A stretch of DNA of 64,000 nucleotides from an uncultured Nocardioides sp. (lineage in GTDB: Bacteria; Actinomycetota; Actinomycetes; Propionibacteriales; Nocardioidaceae). The notes beneath the pieces were generated by a model that was not told where the DNA came from, searched no databases, and worked only from the letters and a program-made list of their open reading frames with translations. The first letter of the stretch is position 1, and each line of letters begins with the position of its first letter. The stretch is from assembly GCF_947488025.1 (NCBI RefSeq), contig NZ_CANKYS010000001.1:62001-126000 (forward strand), in the 5' to 3' direction. Of the stretch, positions 41,798 through 50,224 are shown one piece after another. The translations under genes and the position numbers were made by a program.

Positions 41798-43363
41798 TCA
41801 CGCGTTCCAGTCGATGATCATGCGGCACACCTGCGAGCTGCCGGGCGCGTCGGAGACGTGCTCGCGGACCTGCTCCAGGATCCGTCCGCCGGACTCCTCC
41901 ACCTCGGCCGCGACGATCGCGGGATCGAGGGGCTTGCGGGCGCCGGTGCGGCGAGCGTAGCCGTCGCGCCCCTTCTCGCTGAGGAACTGCAGGTGCAGGG
42001 TGCCGGTGGTCCCGGCCAGCACCATGCGGGCCGAGCGCAGCATGTTGAGGCGACCGCGGCGACCGAGCCGCTCGACGACGTGGACGCAGCCGACCGCGCG
42101 GGGGCCGGGCATGCGGGCGATCCAGGCGGGCACGGCGAGGACGTGACGCAGCTCGAGGAGGTTGAAGAGCTGGAAGGTCACGCGCGGGTCGTCGGCGCGG
42201 CGCTGCGCCTCGGCGTCGTAGGCGTAGGGCTGGAAGTCGAGCCCGATCGCGGTCACGCCGCGGTCGGCGAACCAGGCGACGTCGGTGCCGCGTCCGCAGC
42301 CGATGTCGACGTACGTCGCGAGGTCGGGGTGGCGCGCGGCGACCGCCTCGGCGACGGCCGAGACCGACGCGGCGTGGTGCGCGGTGCGCTTGTGGTAGGC
42401 GTGCCAGCCGGCGCGGCCGGTGCGCATCCCGCGGAACCAGCCGTTGAACAGCTCGATCGTGCTGGCGGGCGTGGTGAACTTGTAGGCCGGGTCGGGAACC
42501 CGCCAGTGGGGGCCGTAGGTGGCGGTGAGGAAGCGGTCGGCGTCGGCCGGCACGGGGAACTCGCGTCCCTCGAGCGAGGCCGTCCCGAGCGGGTAGATCC
42601 ACTCGCGCTCGAACGGCACGGCGATCTCCCCCATGAGGTAGAGCTTGCCGGCGCGCATGAACCCGCCGAACACGTCGAGACCGCGGTCGAGGCCGTCGCT
42701 CTCGAGGACGTGCACCTTGAGCGCGATCGCGCTGTAGCGGGTGACGCGGTAGCCCATGTCGGTGAGGGCGCGCTGGATCCGGAAGGACTCGCGGATCACG
42801 TCGACCGGGTGGTCGTGGCGGCTGACGTAGCCCAGGTCCGCGTCGCTGTCGTGGCCGATCAGGCCACCGTCGCGGATCGCGCCGAGCGCCGTGCCGTAGG
42901 CGAGGAAGGCGTCGAGCCCGGCCCGGTGCAGCGCGCCGAGCACCTCCTCGATCGCGTCGAGCAGCGGCTCGACCTGGGCGGCGTCGCGGGTGTCGAAGGT
43001 CTCCACCAGCTTGAGCGACTTGTCGAGGGCGAGCGGACGACCGGCGGGGTTGACGACGGCGATCCGGTCGGGACGCTCACCGAACTGCACCGTGCGGGAG
43101 AAGAGGACGGTGTCGGTGCCGGGGTCGCTGAGGGTCACGTCGGTGACGCCGTCGAGGAACGGGCGCAGCGGCTTGGGCCACTGCAGGCTGATCCCGTCGT
43201 CGCCCGTCTCGCCGTCGCGCAGCAGCCAGAAGGACCAGATGCGGCGGCCGTCGAAGGCCACGTCGACCAGCTGCTCACCGGCGGCTGCGACGAGCAGGCC
43301 CGTGGCGTCGATCCGGAGGACCTCCAGCGCGTCGGGACGCCGCAACTGGCTCAGGGACCTCAC
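41798..43363 (-). CDS. LicD-like nucleotidyltransferase fused to a methyltransferase
   Basis: A 521-residue cytoplasmic protein with three parts. Residues 1-115 are a beta-rich region with no recognised family. Residues about 130-300 are LicD-like: YGTALGAIRDGGLIGHDSDAD holds the D172-x-D174-x-D176 acidic cluster of nucleotidyltransferase-type phosphotransferases, which attach phosphocholine-like groups to glycans. Residues about 330-521 are a class I SAM methyltransferase (YVDIGCGRGTDVAWF at 351-365, then GLDFQP). The fusion could modify and then methylate a surface sugar substituent. The start is a leaderless GTG: TATAGT ends 7 bases before it. Confidence 0.78.
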   Translation of the reverse strand: MRSLSQLRRPDALEVLRIDATGLLVAAAGEQLVDVAFDGRRIWSFWLLRDGETGDDGISLQWPKPLRPFLDGVTDVTLSDPGTDTVLFSRTVQFGERPDRIAVVNPAGRPLALDKSLKLVETFDTRDAAQVEPLLDAIEEVLGALHRAGLDAFLAYGTALGAIRDGGLIGHDSDADLGYVSRHDHPVDVIRESFRIQRALTDMGYRVTRYSAIALKVHVLESDGLDRGLDVFGGFMRAGKLYLMGEIAVPFEREWIYPLGTASLEGREFPVPADADRFLTATYGPHWRVPDPAYKFTTPASTIELFNGWFRGMRTGRAGWHAYHKRTAHHAASVSAVAEAVAARHPDLATYVDIGCGRGTDVAWFADRGVTAIGLDFQPYAYDAEAQRRADDPRVTFQLFNLLELRHVLAVPAWIARMPGPRAVGCVHVVERLGRRGRLNMLRSARMVLAGTTGTLHLQFLSEKGRDGYARRTGARKPLDPAIVAAEVEESGGRILEQVREHVSDAPGSSQVCRMIIDWNA

Positions 43364-43370
43364 GCGGCGG

Positions 43371-43376
43371 ACTATA
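43371..43376 (-). promoter_or_regulatory. -10 element of the LicD-like fusion gene
   Basis: Minus-strand TATAGT, 7 bases before GTG 43363. This is the best match to the consensus among the leaderless promoters of this window. It defines the start of the fusion, coiled-coil and sulfotransferase operon. Confidence 0.6.
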
Positions 43377-43404
43377 CCGAGCACCCGGCGCGTGGCTGCG
43401 GCGC

Positions 43405-44610
43405 CTACTGGCCGTCGGTCGATCCGTCGGTCCCGTCGGTCGATCCGTCGGTCCCGTCGTCGCCGGTGAGCGTGGCGGTGGCGTTGACCATCCCGTGGTC
43501 GGACGCCTGGCCCGTGCCGGTGACGGCGTAGCCGGCGAACGCGACTCCGGTGGAGCCGAAGATCCAGTCGACCTGCATGCTGGGCGGCGGCGCACAGCCG
43601 CCGGCCGAGCTGCCGCCGGCGGCGGCGGTGAAGACGCCGCCGGCGGTGAAGCGGCAGAAGATCTCGGCGCGCTCGTTGTAGTCGCCGGTGGCGATGACCG
43701 GGGTGCCGTCGGCCTGGTGGAGCTCGGTCAGGTGGGCGACCTCGATGGCGGCCGCCTCGGCCCGCCAGCGGGCGTTGTTGCCCAGCCTCGGCGTGTCGGC
43801 CGGGTTGTGGAAGTTGGCGAACCAGGCCCGGCGACCGGTGCTGATCGACTCCAGCAGCACGACGGGCATCGCGATCCGGCTACCGCCGGCGTAGGGGATC
43901 GAGAGCGTGTGCGCCTCGACGAGGGTGAACATGTCGGAGCGCCACGCGATGTTGAAACGCACCGACTTGTTGCCCAGCGACATCCCCGGGTAGAGCGAGT
44001 ACTCCCCCGCCCGCGAGGTGAACATGCCGTACTGGCTCTCCTCGAACTCCTGGAACCCGACGACGTCGATGCCGTTGCTGCGCAGCTGAGCGATGGTCAT
44101 GTCCATGCGCGGGCCGGCGTCGGGCCAGCCCGGCTTGTTGCCCCCCGGCCCGGTGTGGGAGTCACCCAGCACGTTGTAGCTCGCGACCTGGAGCTCGAAC
44201 GGCTGCGTGCGCTGCTCGACCACCTCGACCTGCCGGGAGACGCGGGACGCGAGCCGCCGCTGGGCGGCACGGAAGCGGCGTACGGACGCCTCGAGCTGCT
44301 CGGGCTTCGGGTGCTTCGGCTCGGCCCCGGCCGAGCCGGACCGCTGCCCCTGGCCGCCGTCGTCGGCACCCGCGCCCGACTCGCCCGCCCCACCGGACTC
44401 CTCGGACGACTCCGCCTCGTCGGACGCGTCGGAGGCTGCCGTGGCCTGCGAGGCGCCCGTCCGGTCGGTGGCCACGTCGTCGACCGACGAGTCCGACCAG
44501 AACGACGCCCACACCACGGCGGCGACGATCGCGAGCACGAGGAAGGGAGCCCACAGCTCGACGCGCGAGCGGCGCGGGCTGCTCGTGGTCTCGGGGTCCT
44601 TGTGGTTCAC
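43405..44610 (-). CDS. Membrane-anchored EEP-family phosphodiesterase
   Basis: A 401-residue endonuclease/exonuclease/phosphatase-family protein. A single N-terminal span (WAPFLVLAIVAAVVWASFW) is followed by a Ser/Glu/Gly linker to about 95. The EEP domain has the metal and catalytic residues in order: N in VASYNVLG, E in GFQEF, NFHNPAD, D and N in GDYNER, D in DWIFG and the final SDH. Substrate: phosphodiester or phosphomonoester outside the membrane. Start: GTG 44610 has AAGG 5 bases upstream; GTG 44616 is also in frame. The C-terminus is a repeated GTDGSTD tail. It is a paralogue of the next gene. Confidence 0.8.
   Translation of the reverse strand: MNHKDPETTSSPRRSRVELWAPFLVLAIVAAVVWASFWSDSSVDDVATDRTGASQATAASDASDEAESSEESGGAGESGAGADDGGQGQRSGSAGAEPKHPKPEQLEASVRRFRAAQRRLASRVSRQVEVVEQRTQPFELQVASYNVLGDSHTGPGGNKPGWPDAGPRMDMTIAQLRSNGIDVVGFQEFEESQYGMFTSRAGEYSLYPGMSLGNKSVRFNIAWRSDMFTLVEAHTLSIPYAGGSRIAMPVVLLESISTGRRAWFANFHNPADTPRLGNNARWRAEAAAIEVAHLTELHQADGTPVIATGDYNERAEIFCRFTAGGVFTAAAGGSSAGGCAPPPSMQVDWIFGSTGVAFAGYAVTGTGQASDHGMVNATATLTGDDGTDGSTDGTDGSTDGQ
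43412..43453 (+). repeat. Two perfect tandem 21-base repeats in the EEP gene
   Basis: CCGTCGGTCGATCCGTCGGTC occurs at 43412-43432 and again at 43433-43453, then a partial copy. It encodes the repeated Gly-Thr-Asp-Gly-Ser-Thr-Asp tail of the EEP protein and is a likely length-variable site. Confidence 0.85.
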
Positions 44611-44727
44611 GGCCACCTTCTGCGTGGGGTGAGCCGACGGCCCCGGCGGACGGCGCCACGCCGGACGTGGGCGGCTCGGAGCCGCAAGCCTAACCGGGCG
44701 CCGTCGCCGCGCACCAACCTTCGCGGA

Positions 44728-46644
44728 TCAGGACCCGGGGACCAGCAGCGGGTCGAAGACCTGGAACCGCTGCTCGGGGTCCATCGATGACCCCGGCACC
44801 GGCGGGACGCCCAGCGTGCGCGTGACCAGGTTGGTCAGGTCCCCGACCCGGATCGGCTGCGCGCCGGAGTAGTTGAGCTGCTGCCGGCCGGGCGAGGTGA
44901 AGGACGGGTTGAGGGCGTAGAGGTCGCTCGCGGCCGGGACACCCGGACCGGTCACCCACATCGGGACCTTGTAGCTCTTGGCCCAGGTCCGCGACGAGCC
45001 GCGCGACTTCTGCGCGCCACCGGTGCCGGTGACGATCATGAGCGTCGTGCCGTTCATCGCCGGAGACTTCGCGATGCTGCGACGGATGCCGGCCACCTTC
45101 TGGAACGCCTTGCGGACCGCCTTCTCGTAGGCGGCACCCTTGAAGCCGTCGTCGAGACCGGTCTTCAGGACCCCGGACAGCTCGATGACGCTCAGCTCCG
45201 CAGGCTTGCGCTCGATCGTCTCGCGCCACCAGCCGACGCTCCTGGCGTCGTCGCGCATGATCTTGAACCGGTCGATCTTGGCGGTGCCGTCGTCGACGCC
45301 GTAGGGGTCCTTGCCGCCGCTCTTGCGGTTCCAGCTGCGGAGGACGAGCTGGTTCTCCTTGCGGCTCGAGGCGAACATGGTCCGCCCGGAGTTGTTGTGC
45401 GCGAGGTCGAAGAGGCTGGAGACGTACTGGCCCGCCGAGTCGTGGACCGCCGCAGGCAGCGTCTTCTTGGAGCCGACGCCGTGGCCACCGGCCTTGGGGA
45501 AGACTCGACGTCCGCTGAGCAGCGACATCAGGTTCGCGTCGGCCTGGGTGCTCTCGGTGGCCGTGCGCGCGTTGGTGGTCGAGGCACCGTTGCTGGCCAT
45601 GCGCGTGGCCTCGCCCGGCGCCTTCGAGCCGCCCGCGATGGCCGAGGTCAGCCCGGGGACGGCCACGACCACGACGTGGTCGACGCCGTTGGGCGCGGAG
45701 GCCGGCACGACGGCGTTGGCGTAGTAGAGGGGGTGGTCGCTGGTCTTCGAGACGTAGTCGTTCCACAGGCGGGTGTAGCCGTTGAAGAAGACGTCCTGCG
45801 TGCCCATGATCCAGTCGATCGCGCCCCCGGCGGGCGGCTTGCACGTGCTGCCGTCGACGTAGCCGCCGCTGGCGGCCCACATGCCGGAGCCGGGCGCGAC
45901 CTTGCAGTAGTAGCTGCCGCGCTCGTTCTTGTCACCGAGCGAGATGAACGGCGCGTCGGGGTAGGCGGCGCGCAGCTCCTTGACGAGCGCGACCTCCATC
46001 GCGAAGCCCGTGTCGCGGTAGGACTGGGCCGGACCGCGGACGTCGGCAGGGTTGTGGGTGTTGAAGAACCACACGCGGCGACCCGTGCCGACGTTCTGCA
46101 GCAGCACGGCCGGCATGCGGCTCGGCACTCCGTCGAAGTAGGGGATCGGGATGGTGCGCGCCTCGAGGAGCGTCCAGGTGTCGGTGCGCCACCCGATCGA
46201 GTTGACCGAGGGTCCGGCCGGGTTGTTGAGACCCGGGTAGGTCTGCCACGAGGTGCCCATCAGCTCGCCGAAGCGGGCCGCCTGCGGCGGCTGGAACTCC
46301 TGGAAGCCGACGACGTCGAGGGCGTTCTGCTGGAGCAGGCCCACCACGCGGTCCATGCGGACGGTGCCCGACTCCCAGCCCTTCCGCTTCCCGCCGGGGG
46401 CGGTGTGGTCGGCGCCGAGCACGTTGAAGTTGGCCACCCGGAACGAGGTGGCCGGAGTCGTCTGCGCCGTGTCTGCCGCGCGGGCCGCGACGGCCGCGGC
46501 GGCGGGCTGCACCGTAGCCGCCGACGCCGCCGCCGTGCCGGCGTCGGGAGCGGCAGGGGCCACGAGCAGGGCCGTGGCGAGCGTCAGGGTGACGGCGCCG
46601 AGGCGTCGGAGGGCGGACGGGCGCGAGGAAGCAGTGCCGGACAT
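44728..46644 (-). CDS. Secreted EEP phosphodiesterase fused to a degenerate alkaline-phosphatase-like domain
   Basis: A 638-residue exported protein. Signal peptide about 1-45. The EEP domain (about 70-330) keeps all catalytic motifs: ANFNVLG, GFQEF, NTHNPAD, GDKNER, DWIMG, SDH. Residues about 340-638 follow the alkaline-phosphatase superfamily pattern (DHVVVVAVPGL, NGASTTNARTATEST, NLMSLLSGRRV, VGDLTNLVTRTLGVP). Metal and nucleophile positions seem lost: D is P in VAVPGL, the Thr of TLPNH is absent (TQADANL) and TADHG is TGTGG. This suggests a pseudo-enzyme binding module. ATG at 46644, preferred over 46704. Confidence 0.75.
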   Translation of the reverse strand: MSGTASSRPSALRRLGAVTLTLATALLVAPAAPDAGTAAASAATVQPAAAAVAARAADTAQTTPATSFRVANFNVLGADHTAPGGKRKGWESGTVRMDRVVGLLQQNALDVVGFQEFQPPQAARFGELMGTSWQTYPGLNNPAGPSVNSIGWRTDTWTLLEARTIPIPYFDGVPSRMPAVLLQNVGTGRRVWFFNTHNPADVRGPAQSYRDTGFAMEVALVKELRAAYPDAPFISLGDKNERGSYYCKVAPGSGMWAASGGYVDGSTCKPPAGGAIDWIMGTQDVFFNGYTRLWNDYVSKTSDHPLYYANAVVPASAPNGVDHVVVVAVPGLTSAIAGGSKAPGEATRMASNGASTTNARTATESTQADANLMSLLSGRRVFPKAGGHGVGSKKTLPAAVHDSAGQYVSSLFDLAHNNSGRTMFASSRKENQLVLRSWNRKSGGKDPYGVDDGTAKIDRFKIMRDDARSVGWWRETIERKPAELSVIELSGVLKTGLDDGFKGAAYEKAVRKAFQKVAGIRRSIAKSPAMNGTTLMIVTGTGGAQKSRGSSRTWAKSYKVPMWVTGPGVPAASDLYALNPSFTSPGRQQLNYSGAQPIRVGDLTNLVTRTLGVPPVPGSSMDPEQRFQVFDPLLVPGS

Positions 46645-46824
46645 GGAAGGGGCCTCACAGAGGTCGGGGAAGTGGCGTCGTCGAGGTGACCCGACCGTGA
46701 CCACTCACCACACGTGCTGGACGTGTCGGCCCGGGCCCGATCGATGTGACAGAAGTGACTCGTGCGACGCTAGAGTACACCACCCCTTCGGCGCGGAGGC
46801 GGATCGAGCGCGGCACCGGCACGC

Positions 46825-46830
46825 TACCGT
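46825..46830 (+). promoter_or_regulatory. Putative -10 element of the MgtE-N/CBS gene
   Basis: TACCGT, exactly 7 bases before GTG 46838, no ribosome binding site. Confidence 0.5.
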
Positions 46831-46837
46831 TGCCGCC

Positions 46838-48133
46838 GTGAGCAACACCCCGACCCGCGTCTTCGTGGCCCGGCTCGTCGGGCTGCCGATCTTCGACCCC
46901 CAGGGCGACCAGGTGGCCAAGGTGCGCGACCTGGTCGTCGCGCTCCGCACCGAGACGAGCCAGCCGCGTGTCCTCGGCATGGTCGCCGAGGTCTTCGGCC
47001 GACGCCGGATCTTCGTGCCGATGACGCGCATCACCGCCATCGACAGCGGCCAGGTGCACACGACCGGCCTGCTCAACATGCGTCGCTTCGAGCAGCGCTC
47101 GACCGAGACGCTCGTGATGGGCCAGATGCTCGACCGGACGGTCACGATCAAGGACCCCGCCAAGGAGGGTGGCGTCACGGGCGTCGTCTACGACGTCGCG
47201 ATGGAGCAGGCCCGCAACCGCGACTGGGTGCTCTCCCGCGTGGCGGTGCAGGAGCCGAGCAAGGGCTTCCGGCGCCGCGGGCAGACCCACGTCGTCGAGT
47301 GGCGCGACGTCACCGGGCTCACCCGGCACGAGCCGACCCAGGGGGCCACCCACCTCATCGCGGCGCTCAACGACATGCGCCCGGCCGACGCGGCCAACAT
47401 GATCCACGACCTCCCGCCGGAGCGACGTTCGGCCGTCGTCGCGGCCCTCGACGACGAGCGGCTCGCCGACGTGCTCGAGGAGCTCCCCGAGGAGGACCAG
47501 GTCGAGATCCTCGAGCACCTCGACTCCGAGCGCGCCGCCGACGTGCTGGAGGAGATGTCGGCCGACGACGCCGCCGACCTGATCGCCGACCTCAACCCCG
47601 AGACGGCCGCGACCCTGCTGGGGCTGATGGAGCCCGACGAGGCCGAGGACGTGCGGCGTCTGATGTCGTACGCCGACGACACCGCCGGCGCGATGATGAC
47701 GCCCGAGCCGGTGATCCTCTCCCCCGACGCGACCATCGCCGACGCCCTCGCGCACGTGCGCAACCCCGAGCTCACCCCGGCCCTGGCGGCGCTCGTCTAC
47801 GTCTGCCGCCAGCCCCTGGAGACCCCTACCGGGCGGTTGCTGGGTGCGGCCCACATCCAGCGACTCCTGCGCGAGCCCCCCTCGACCCTGGTCGCCGCCG
47901 CGCTCGACGAGTCGATGGACCCGCTGCGTGCCGACGCCTCGATGGACGAGGTGGCCGCCCACCTCGCGACCTACAACCTGGTCGCCGCACCCGTCGTGGA
48001 CGACGAGGGCCGGCTCATCGGCGCGGTCACCGTCGACGACCTCCTCGACCACATGCTCCCCGAGGGCTGGCGCGACCGGGCGCCGCGCCCGGGTCCGATC
48101 GCCGGCCCCGGCAGTGGAGGGGGTGGCCGATGA
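46838..48133 (+). CDS. MgtE N-terminal/CBS domain protein without membrane part
   Basis: A 431-residue soluble protein. Residues about 1-160 are PRC-barrel-like (VFVARLVGLPIFDPQGDQVAKVRDLVV). Residues about 165-280 are the MgtE N-terminal superhelix (repeats of the form LxxLPEEDQVEILEHLDSERAADVLEEM). Residues about 285-410 are a CBS pair (DTAGAMMTPEPVILSPDATIADA; DEGRLIGAVTVDDLLDHML). MgtE uses these cytosolic domains to sense Mg; the transport domain is absent. It overlaps the DUF1003 gene by 4 bases, so the regulator may work with that small membrane protein. It is conserved beside mrp in actinobacteria. Confidence 0.85.
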   Translation: MSNTPTRVFVARLVGLPIFDPQGDQVAKVRDLVVALRTETSQPRVLGMVAEVFGRRRIFVPMTRITAIDSGQVHTTGLLNMRRFEQRSTETLVMGQMLDRTVTIKDPAKEGGVTGVVYDVAMEQARNRDWVLSRVAVQEPSKGFRRRGQTHVVEWRDVTGLTRHEPTQGATHLIAALNDMRPADAANMIHDLPPERRSAVVAALDDERLADVLEELPEEDQVEILEHLDSERAADVLEEMSADDAADLIADLNPETAATLLGLMEPDEAEDVRRLMSYADDTAGAMMTPEPVILSPDATIADALAHVRNPELTPALAALVYVCRQPLETPTGRLLGAAHIQRLLREPPSTLVAAALDESMDPLRADASMDEVAAHLATYNLVAAPVVDDEGRLIGAVTVDDLLDHMLPEGWRDRAPRPGPIAGPGSGGGGR

Positions 48134-48642
48134 GCGACAACCGCCGCACCCGGCTCGACACCCCACGCGACACCCGTCGCCAGCTCGTGCGCCGCCCGTC
48201 CTACGACTCCGACGCGTTCGGCTCGTTCGCCGAGCAGTTCGCCCGCTTCATGGGCACCGCGAAGTTCCTCATCTACATGACGCTCTTCGTCATCGTCTGG
48301 ATGGCGTGGAACACCCTCGCGCCGGCCGACCTGCGCTTCGACGAGTTCCCGTTCATCTTCCTGACCCTCATGCTCAGCCTGCAGGCGTCGTACGCCGCCC
48401 CGCTGATCCTGCTGGCGCAGAACCGGCAGGAGCAGCGCGACAAGGTCGTCGCCGAGCAGGACCGCCAGGCCAACGCCCGGGCCCACGCCGACATGGAGTT
48501 CCTGGCTCGCGAGGTCGCCTCGCTGCGGATGGCGGTCGGCGAGGTCGCCACCCGCGACTTCCTCCGCTCCGAGCTGCGCGGGCTCCTCGGGGACATCGAG
48601 GACCTCTCGCGCCGCGAGCCCGAGGACGAGCCGACACCGTGA
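48130..48642 (+). CDS. DUF1003 membrane protein
   Basis: A 170-residue protein with two membrane spans (LIYMTLFVIVWMAWNTL and FPFIFLTLMLSLQASYAAPLILL), separated by a short loop (APADLRFDEF). The DUF1003 signature is ASYAAPLILLAQNRQEQRDK, and the C-terminal part is a charged helix that could coil. ATG overlaps the MgtE-N/CBS stop. Function unknown; a partner of the Mg-sensing protein by context. Confidence 0.87.
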   Translation: MSDNRRTRLDTPRDTRRQLVRRPSYDSDAFGSFAEQFARFMGTAKFLIYMTLFVIVWMAWNTLAPADLRFDEFPFIFLTLMLSLQASYAAPLILLAQNRQEQRDKVVAEQDRQANARAHADMEFLAREVASLRMAVGEVATRDFLRSELRGLLGDIEDLSRREPEDEPTP

Positions 48643-48659
48643 GCCCTCGGGGCGGCTCG

Positions 48660-48665
48660 TAGACT
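48660..48665 (+). promoter_or_regulatory. Putative -10 element of mrp
   Basis: TAGACT, 8 bases before ATG 48674; no ribosome binding site. Confidence 0.45.
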
Positions 48666-48673
48666 TCTCGATC

Positions 48674-49834
48674 ATGAGCACCCCCACGCAGCAGCAGGTG
48701 ATGGACGCCCTGGCGACCGTCGACGACCCCGAGATCAAGCGCCCGATCACGGACCTGGGGATGGTCGACTCCGTCGAGGTCGCCGAGGACGGCTCCGTCG
48801 CGGTCCACGTGCTGCTGACCGTGGCGGGGTGCCCGCTCAAGGACACGATCAACCGCGACGTCACCGCGGCCGTCTCGAAGGTCCCCGGCGTCGCGTCGGT
48901 CGACCTCACCCTCGGCGTGATGACCGCCGAGCAGCGCGCCGGCCTCAAGGAGATCCTCAGCGACGGGCGCGCCCAGCGCGAGATCCCCTTCTCCCAGCCC
49001 GGCTCGCTCACCAAGGTCTACGCGATCGCGAGCGGCAAGGGCGGCGTCGGCAAGTCGTCGGTCACGGTCAACCTCGCGCTGTCGCTCGCCGCGCAGGGCC
49101 TCAAGGTGGGCATCGTCGACGCCGACATCTACGGCCACTCGGTGCCGGCGATGCTCGGCATCGCCGACGCACGGCCCACCCAGGTCGACGACCTGATCAT
49201 GCCCGTGCCCACGCCCAGCGGCGTCTCGGTGATCTCCATCGGCATGCTCAAGCCGCGCCGCGACCAGGTTGTCGCCTGGCGCGGCCCGATGCTCGACCGC
49301 GCCCTCGTGCAGATGCTGGCCGACGTCTACTGGGGCGACCTCGACGCCCTGCTGCTCGACCTGCCCCCGGGCACCGGCGACGTCGCCATCTCGCTCGGCC
49401 AGCACCTGCCCAGCGCGGAGGTCGTGGTCGTCACGACGCCGCAGGAGGCGGCGGCCGAGGTGGCCGAGCGGGCCGGAACGATGGCCTCGATGATGCACCA
49501 GCGCGTCGTCGGCGTGATCGAGAACATGAGCTACCTCCCCTGCCCGCACTGCCCGCCCGAGGACGACCACCGCCTCGAGGTCTTCGGCAGCGGCGGCGGC
49601 GCCCGCGTGGCGGCGACGCTGTCGGGCCGGTTCGGCTACGACGTACCGGTCCTGGCGCAGATCCCGCTCGACATCTCGCTGCGCGAGGGGGGTGACGTCG
49701 GCAAGCCCATCGTGGAGGCCGACCCGTCCGCCCTCGCCGCGCGTGAGCTCGCCCGGGTCGCCCAGACGCTGTCGGGTCGCGGCCGGGGGCTCGCGGGCAT
49801 GCAGCTCGGGCTCACGCCGTCCAGCAAGTTCTGA
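48674..49834 (+). CDS. mrp: Mrp/NBP35 family iron-sulfur cluster carrier ATPase
   Basis: A 386-residue protein with an N-terminal DUF59 (MIP18) domain (about 5-85, VDDPEIKRPITDLGMV) and a deviant-Walker ATPase: GKGGVGKSS (about residues 121-129), VDADIYGHS, DLPPGTGD. The C-terminal CPHC pair (about 290-293) binds the bridging Fe-S cluster. The protein assembles and delivers Fe-S clusters. Immediately before tatB, a conserved actinobacterial order. Confidence 0.92.
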   Translation: MSTPTQQQVMDALATVDDPEIKRPITDLGMVDSVEVAEDGSVAVHVLLTVAGCPLKDTINRDVTAAVSKVPGVASVDLTLGVMTAEQRAGLKEILSDGRAQREIPFSQPGSLTKVYAIASGKGGVGKSSVTVNLALSLAAQGLKVGIVDADIYGHSVPAMLGIADARPTQVDDLIMPVPTPSGVSVISIGMLKPRRDQVVAWRGPMLDRALVQMLADVYWGDLDALLLDLPPGTGDVAISLGQHLPSAEVVVVTTPQEAAAEVAERAGTMASMMHQRVVGVIENMSYLPCPHCPPEDDHRLEVFGSGGGARVAATLSGRFGYDVPVLAQIPLDISLREGGDVGKPIVEADPSALAARELARVAQTLSGRGRGLAGMQLGLTPSSKF

Positions 49835-49864
49835 CCACGTCCGACCACCGCTCCGGGCAGGCAG

Positions 49865-49870
49865 TAGGTT
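49865..49870 (+). promoter_or_regulatory. Putative -10 element of tatB
   Basis: TAGGTT, exactly 7 bases before the ATG at 49878; no ribosome binding site. Confidence 0.5.
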
Positions 49871-49877
49871 CTGGGAC

Positions 49878-50207
49878 ATGTTCGACGTCGGGCTCCTCGA
49901 GCTGGCCGTGATCGCCCTCGTGGCGGTCGTCGTGCTGGGTCCGGACAAGCTGCCCGACCTCGCCCGCCAGGCGGCCCAGCTGCTCCACCGGGCGCGCGGG
50001 CTCGCGACCAACGCCCGCGACGAGCTCCGCAACGAGCTCGGCCCGGAGTACTCCGACCTCCAGCTCCGCGACCTCGACCCCCGCACGATCGTGCGCAAGC
50101 ACATCACCGAGGCGATGGCCGAGGTCGACCGCGAGCAAGCCGAGGCGGCCCAGCAGTCCGCGCTTCCCGAGGGCCACGTCCCGCCCTACGACGTCGAGGC
50201 GACCTGA
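49878..50207 (+). CDS. tatB: Sec-independent protein translocase TatB
   Basis: A 109-residue TatA/B-family protein: a short N-terminal membrane helix (LLELAVIALVAVVVLGPDKLPDLARQ) with the characteristic Gly-Pro hinge, an amphipathic helix, then an acidic C-terminal tail. Length and the LELxVI start favour TatB over TatA. Part of the Tat translocase for folded proteins. Ends 17 bases before the convergent gene. Confidence 0.85.
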   Translation: MFDVGLLELAVIALVAVVVLGPDKLPDLARQAAQLLHRARGLATNARDELRNELGPEYSDLQLRDLDPRTIVRKHITEAMAEVDREQAEAAQQSALPEGHVPPYDVEAT

Positions 50208-50224
50208 CCACCCCGCCCGACCTG

